A stretch of DNA of 5,300 nt from Actinomycetes bacterium (GTDB lineage: Bacteria > Actinomycetota > Acidimicrobiia > Acidimicrobiales > RAAP-2): NCBI GenBank assembly GCA_021805305.1, contig JAJZFO010000144.1:1-5300 (forward strand). Direction: 5' to 3'. Below are positions 1-5,300 of the stretch, piece after piece (within the stretch, counting starts at the first letter, position 1; every line of letters begins with the position of its first letter). The notes under the pieces are model-generated. The model saw only the letters and a list, made by a program, of their open reading frames with translations. It did no database searches and was not told where the DNA came from. The position numbers and the translations under genes are program-made.

Positions 1-86
1 CCGTCATCGTCGAAGATGACGGGTATCACCACCGTGGTGGCGTCGGCGAGGTCGTCGAGGGTGACGACGCGCGCGTGCTTGATCAT
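1..86 (-). CDS. Partial gene, N-terminal 28 codons (possibly leucyl aminopeptidase)
   Basis: A reading frame starts with ATG at 86-84 and stays open to the window edge, so only 28 residues are visible and the C-terminus lies outside. The start is supported by a strong ribosome binding site (AAGGAGG, 97-91) four bases upstream. It is also supported by an ATGA overlap with the stop codon of the adenosyltransferase gene, an arrangement typical of translationally coupled genes. The peptide begins MIKHARVV and contains a hydrophobic strand (VVIPVIF) followed by three aspartates. This loosely resembles the beta-strand near the N-terminus of M17 leucyl aminopeptidases, but 28 residues are too few to assign a family, so the identity is a guess. 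That the gene exists is much surer than what it encodes. Confidence 0.65.
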   Translation of the reverse strand, partial: MIKHARVVTLDDLADATTVVIPVIFDDD

Positions 87-637
87 GGAGCCTCCTTGTT
101 CATACCGCGAGCGGTTCGATGCGCCGGCCCTTCGGCGACGCGCGCGAGCGTCCAGACGAGATCGCTCAGTCGATTGAGGTAGGCGACCACCAACGAGTCC
201 TCGACGTCCCAGGTGACCGCGGTGCGCTCGGCCCGGCGAACGACCGTGCGCGCCACGTCGAGGGCGGCGGCCAGTTGGTTTTCGCCGGGCACCACGAACT
301 CGTTGGGCATCTGCACCGTGCGATTGGCCTCATCGATCAGTGCCTCGAGGTGCTCGATCATCGCCGCCGACACCCGGGTGCGTCCGATTTCGAGCTTCTC
401 GCGATTCTCCAACTTGGTGGCCACCTCGGCCATCAGTATCCATAGATCGCGCTCGAGGCCCGCGATCAAGAGGTTCAAGGGGTCGTCACCGGCGCTCAGT
501 GAGCGGGCCCAGCCGAGAGCCGCCTGGGCCTCGTCGACGGCTCCGTTGAGCTCGATCGCGTCGGAGTCCTTGTCCGCACGTCCGCCGTAGAGCAGGCCGG
601 TGGTCCCGTCGTCGCCCTTGCGCGTGTAGATCTTCAC
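83..637 (-). CDS. pduO: PduO-type ATP:cob(I)alamin adenosyltransferase
   Basis: This cytoplasmic enzyme transfers the 5'-deoxyadenosyl group of ATP to the cobalt of cob(I)alamin, making adenosylcobalamin for mutases, B12-dependent ribonucleotide reductase and similar enzymes. At 184 residues it has the normal length for a PduO/MMAB single-domain protein. Hallmarks seen: the N-terminal ATP-binding stretch TRKGDDGTTGL (5-15), an Asp in the NGAVDEAQAALG segment (D35), the FVVPGENQ loop (114-121) where the usual form is F-x-x-PGG, the ARTVVRRAER helix (129-138) and the YLNRLSDLVWTLAR helix (153-166). The start is a GTG at 637-635. No Shine-Dalgarno precedes it, and KIYTRKGDDG directly after it is the usual family N-terminus, so this start is preferred. 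It diverges from metH and overlaps the next gene by ATGA. The family is certain. The symbol is by type, since the gene is not in a propanediol-use cluster. Confidence 0.95.
   Translation of the reverse strand: MKIYTRKGDDGTTGLLYGGRADKDSDAIELNGAVDEAQAALGWARSLSAGDDPLNLLIAGLERDLWILMAEVATKLENREKLEIGRTRVSAAMIEHLEALIDEANRTVQMPNEFVVPGENQLAAALDVARTVVRRAERTAVTWDVEDSLVVAYLNRLSDLVWTLARVAEGPAHRTARGMNKEAP
91..97 (-). promoter_or_regulatory. Strong Shine-Dalgarno for the partial gene
   Basis: Read on the minus strand, 97-91 is AAGGAGG, followed by a 4-nt spacer and the ATG at 86-84. It lies inside the last codons of the adenosyltransferase gene (its Lys-Glu-Ala-Pro end). Ribosomes finishing that gene therefore stop on the next start codon. 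It is the clearest ribosome binding site in the window and contrasts with the apparently leaderless starts of the adenosyltransferase and metH. Confidence 0.7.
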
Positions 638-643
638 GGGTCA

Positions 644-649
644 AGCGTA
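644..649 (-). promoter_or_regulatory. Candidate -10 element for the adenosyltransferase gene
   Basis: On the minus strand 649-644 reads TACGCT, fitting the actinobacterial TANNNT -10 pattern. Six bases separate it from the GTG at 637, so transcription would begin at or next to the first base of the start codon and give a leaderless mRNA. This fits the missing Shine-Dalgarno. I see no good -35 hexamer at the expected distance, so the call rests on one short motif and its position. Confidence 0.3.
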
Positions 650-677
650 GTGACTGAGACCCCTGCCCGGGTAGCCT
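650..677 (+). promoter_or_regulatory. Candidate metH promoter
   Basis: GTGACT (650-655, four of six matches to TTGACA) and TAGCCT (672-677, TANNNT form) are separated by 16 bases, a normal sigma-70-type spacing. Nine bases lie between the -10 element and the metH ATG at 687, so the transcript would have almost no leader, which agrees with the lack of a Shine-Dalgarno. The -35 hexamer abuts the candidate -10 of the opposite gene (644-649), so two polymerases could probably not occupy the region at once. The whole 638-686 spacer is too short for a cobalamin or SAM riboswitch. Confidence 0.4.
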
Positions 678-686
678 GAATGTCCA

Positions 687-4193
<3,507 letters not shown>

Positions 4194-4202
4194 GCCCGCG
4201 CC

Positions 4203-4652
4203 TCAGAAGGCCGGACGCCGATCAATCTCCATCATGCGTTCGGGATGAGCGACGGCTTGGAATCCCACCTTGGCGTAGACGCCCTGGGCGTCACGAGTGG
4301 CGAGCATGATGCGACGCAGTCCTTGGGCGCTCCAGTGCTCCACGATCTCGCCCACCATCCACGTCGCCAGACCTCTGCCGCGATGCGCCTCGGCCACGAA
4401 GACGTCGCCGATCCAGCCGAAGCTCACCTGGTCGGTGATCATCCTGGCGCAGGCGACCATCTCGCCCTCGACGTGCACGATGCCGTACAGGTGCGAATGG
4501 GCGACTGACGTCGCCACGGCCTCGCGGCTACGTCCCCGTGCCCAGTACGCCTCACGCGACAACCACGCGTGCATGACGTCGAGGGACAACTGGCCCGCGT
4601 CATCGGTGAGGCGATAGTCACCGCGGCGCCTCTCGTCGAAGAGTTCGCTCAC
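4203..4652 (-). CDS. GNAT-family N-acetyltransferase, substrate unknown
   Basis: This 149-residue cytoplasmic protein has the single-domain GNAT fold, which transfers an acetyl group from acetyl-CoA to an amine. The central strand and acetyl-CoA loop are visible as GDVFVAEAHRGRGLATWMV, with the R-G-R-G-L-A form of the Q/R-x-x-G-x-G/A pyrophosphate-binding motif. Later comes LATRDAQGVYAKVGFQ, the usual C-terminal motif with a Tyr that may act as general acid. The YWARGRSREAV segment near the N-terminus is common in small stand-alone GNATs, but the substrate cannot be deduced. The start is a GTG at 4652-4650; the only ribosome-binding-like bases, GAGG, sit just two bases upstream, which is weak. 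No other in-frame ATG or GTG lies between it and the lipA stop codon. It follows lipA by 45 bp, probably in the same transcript, and ends 9 bp from the converging metH. Confidence 0.9.
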   Translation of the reverse strand: MSELFDERRRGDYRLTDDAGQLSLDVMHAWLSREAYWARGRSREAVATSVAHSHLYGIVHVEGEMVACARMITDQVSFGWIGDVFVAEAHRGRGLATWMVGEIVEHWSAQGLRRIMLATRDAQGVYAKVGFQAVAHPERMMEIDRRPAF

Positions 4653-4697
4653 GGCCTCACGACCGGCGGGGGCGAAGTCCTCACGGCGCCGCGACGA

Positions 4698-5300
4698 CTA
4701 TCGACGCGTCGGTAGGGCCAGGGGCGTCGCGTCACTCAGCGCCTCGCGCGCGTGGTAGCTCGACCTCGTCAACGGTGAGGACTGGACGTGGGCGAGACCC
4801 GCGCGCCGACCGCGCCGGGCCAGGTCGTCGAACTCCGCCGGTTCCCAGTAGCGCGCGACGGGCAGATGCTTGGCGGTGGGCCGCAGGTACTGACCAATGG
4901 TGGCGATCGAGACGCCCACCGACGCCAGGTCGACCAGGACCTCTTCGACCTCGTCGGCCGTCTCACCCAGGCCCACCATCATGCCCGACTTCGTGGTGAG
5001 TCCGGCCGCCGCCGAGCGAGCCAGTACGGTCAGCGATCGGTGGTAGGCCGCACTCGGACGCACCGCCCGTTGCAGGCGCGCCACCGTCTCCATGTTGTGG
5101 TTCATGACGTCGGGTCGCGCGTCGATGATGAGCTGTAGCGCGGCGCGGTCGCCCTTGAGGTCACTGATGAGCACCTCGACGTTGGTCTCGGGCGAGCGTT
5201 CGCGGATCGCGCGGATGGTGTCGGCGATCGCGCCGGCCCCGCCATCGGCGAGGTCGTCGCGCGCGACGCAGGTCACCACGGCGTGCCTGATGTTTAGCCG
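4698..5300 (-). CDS. lipA: Lipoyl synthase LipA, 5' end beyond window
   Basis: LipA is a radical-SAM iron-sulfur enzyme that inserts two sulfur atoms into octanoyl groups on the lipoyl domains of 2-oxoacid dehydrogenases and the glycine cleavage H protein. The visible 200 residues are the C-terminal two-thirds. The frame is open to position 5300, and residues before the GTG at 5279 (RLNIRHA) continue the family pattern, so that GTG is internal and not the start. Numbering from the window edge, motifs are RDDLADGGA (14-22), DVMNHNMETV (64-73), TKSGMMVGLGE (103-113), GQYLRPTAKHLPV (136-148) and RSSYHA (179-184). In the last, a serine is known in the family to ligate the auxiliary cluster. The CX3CX2C radical-SAM cysteines and the N-terminal cluster cysteines would lie beyond 5300 and cannot be checked. 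The gene stops with TAG at 4700-4698. The GNAT gene follows it; lipB is often near lipA but is not in view. Confidence 0.97.
   Translation of the reverse strand, partial: RLNIRHAVVTCVARDDLADGGAGAIADTIRAIRERSPETNVEVLISDLKGDRAALQLIIDARPDVMNHNMETVARLQRAVRPSAAYHRSLTVLARSAAAGLTTKSGMMVGLGETADEVEEVLVDLASVGVSIATIGQYLRPTAKHLPVARYWEPAEFDDLARRGRRAGLAHVQSSPLTRSSYHAREALSDATPLALPTRR

Noticed and set aside
638..686. Possible cobalamin riboswitch upstream of the B12 genes
   Set aside because: The spacer is only 49 bp, far below the size of a cobalamin riboswitch, and no B12-box-like sequence is visible.
4198..4215. Short inverted repeat GCCT/AGGC near the metH stop codon as a terminator
   Set aside because: The stem is only four base pairs and has no T-run on either side, so it does not qualify as an intrinsic terminator.
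4655..4685. Two copies of CCTCACG (4655-4661 and 4679-4685) between lipA and the GNAT gene
   Set aside because: A 7-bp direct repeat in GC-rich DNA is expected by chance, and I see no further copies or symmetry suggesting an operator.
5277..5279. GTG at 5279 as the start of lipA
   Set aside because: The seven codons upstream to the window edge continue the lipoyl synthase pattern, and the essential N-terminal cysteine motifs would be missing from a protein starting here.

Overview
The window is high-G+C bacterial chromosome, densely packed with ordinary housekeeping genes. Several features point to an actinobacterium: GTG start codons, very short intergenic gaps, start sites without a Shine-Dalgarno sequence that look leaderless, and a MetH activation domain of the type I recall from actinobacteria and cyanobacteria. 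Within Actinomycetota, Acidimicrobiia would fit, but the window alone cannot prove it. I see no mobile element, CRISPR array, tRNA, rRNA, riboswitch or phage gene.

Layout from left to right. At 1-86 (minus) is the first 28 codons of a gene cut by the window edge, joined by an ATGA overlap to the end of a PduO-type cob(I)alamin adenosyltransferase (83-637, minus). A 49-bp divergent intergenic region (638-686) separates this from a complete cobalamin-dependent methionine synthase, metH (687-4193, plus). Only 9 nt after metH, a small GNAT-family acetyltransferase runs the opposite way (4203-4652, minus). It is preceded by the 3' two-thirds of lipA, lipoyl synthase (4698-5300, minus), whose 5' end lies beyond position 5300. 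There are thus two minus-strand transcription units, lipA-GNAT and adenosyltransferase-partial gene, flanking a single plus-strand gene. No gene-free stretch exceeds 50 bp.

Functionally the centre of the window concerns vitamin B12. The adenosyltransferase makes the adenosyl form of the cofactor, and MetH uses the methyl form to regenerate methionine and tetrahydrofolate. They share one small divergent control region, with no room for a cobalamin riboswitch there. LipA also connects to the same metabolism, since it consumes S-adenosylmethionine, which is made from methionine, but that link is general and not evidence of co-regulation.

I looked for an undescribed system and found none. The observations most worth a second look are an apparent Asn where the S-adenosylmethionine-contacting Asp of the MetH activation domain is expected, and the abutting opposed promoters between the two B12 genes.
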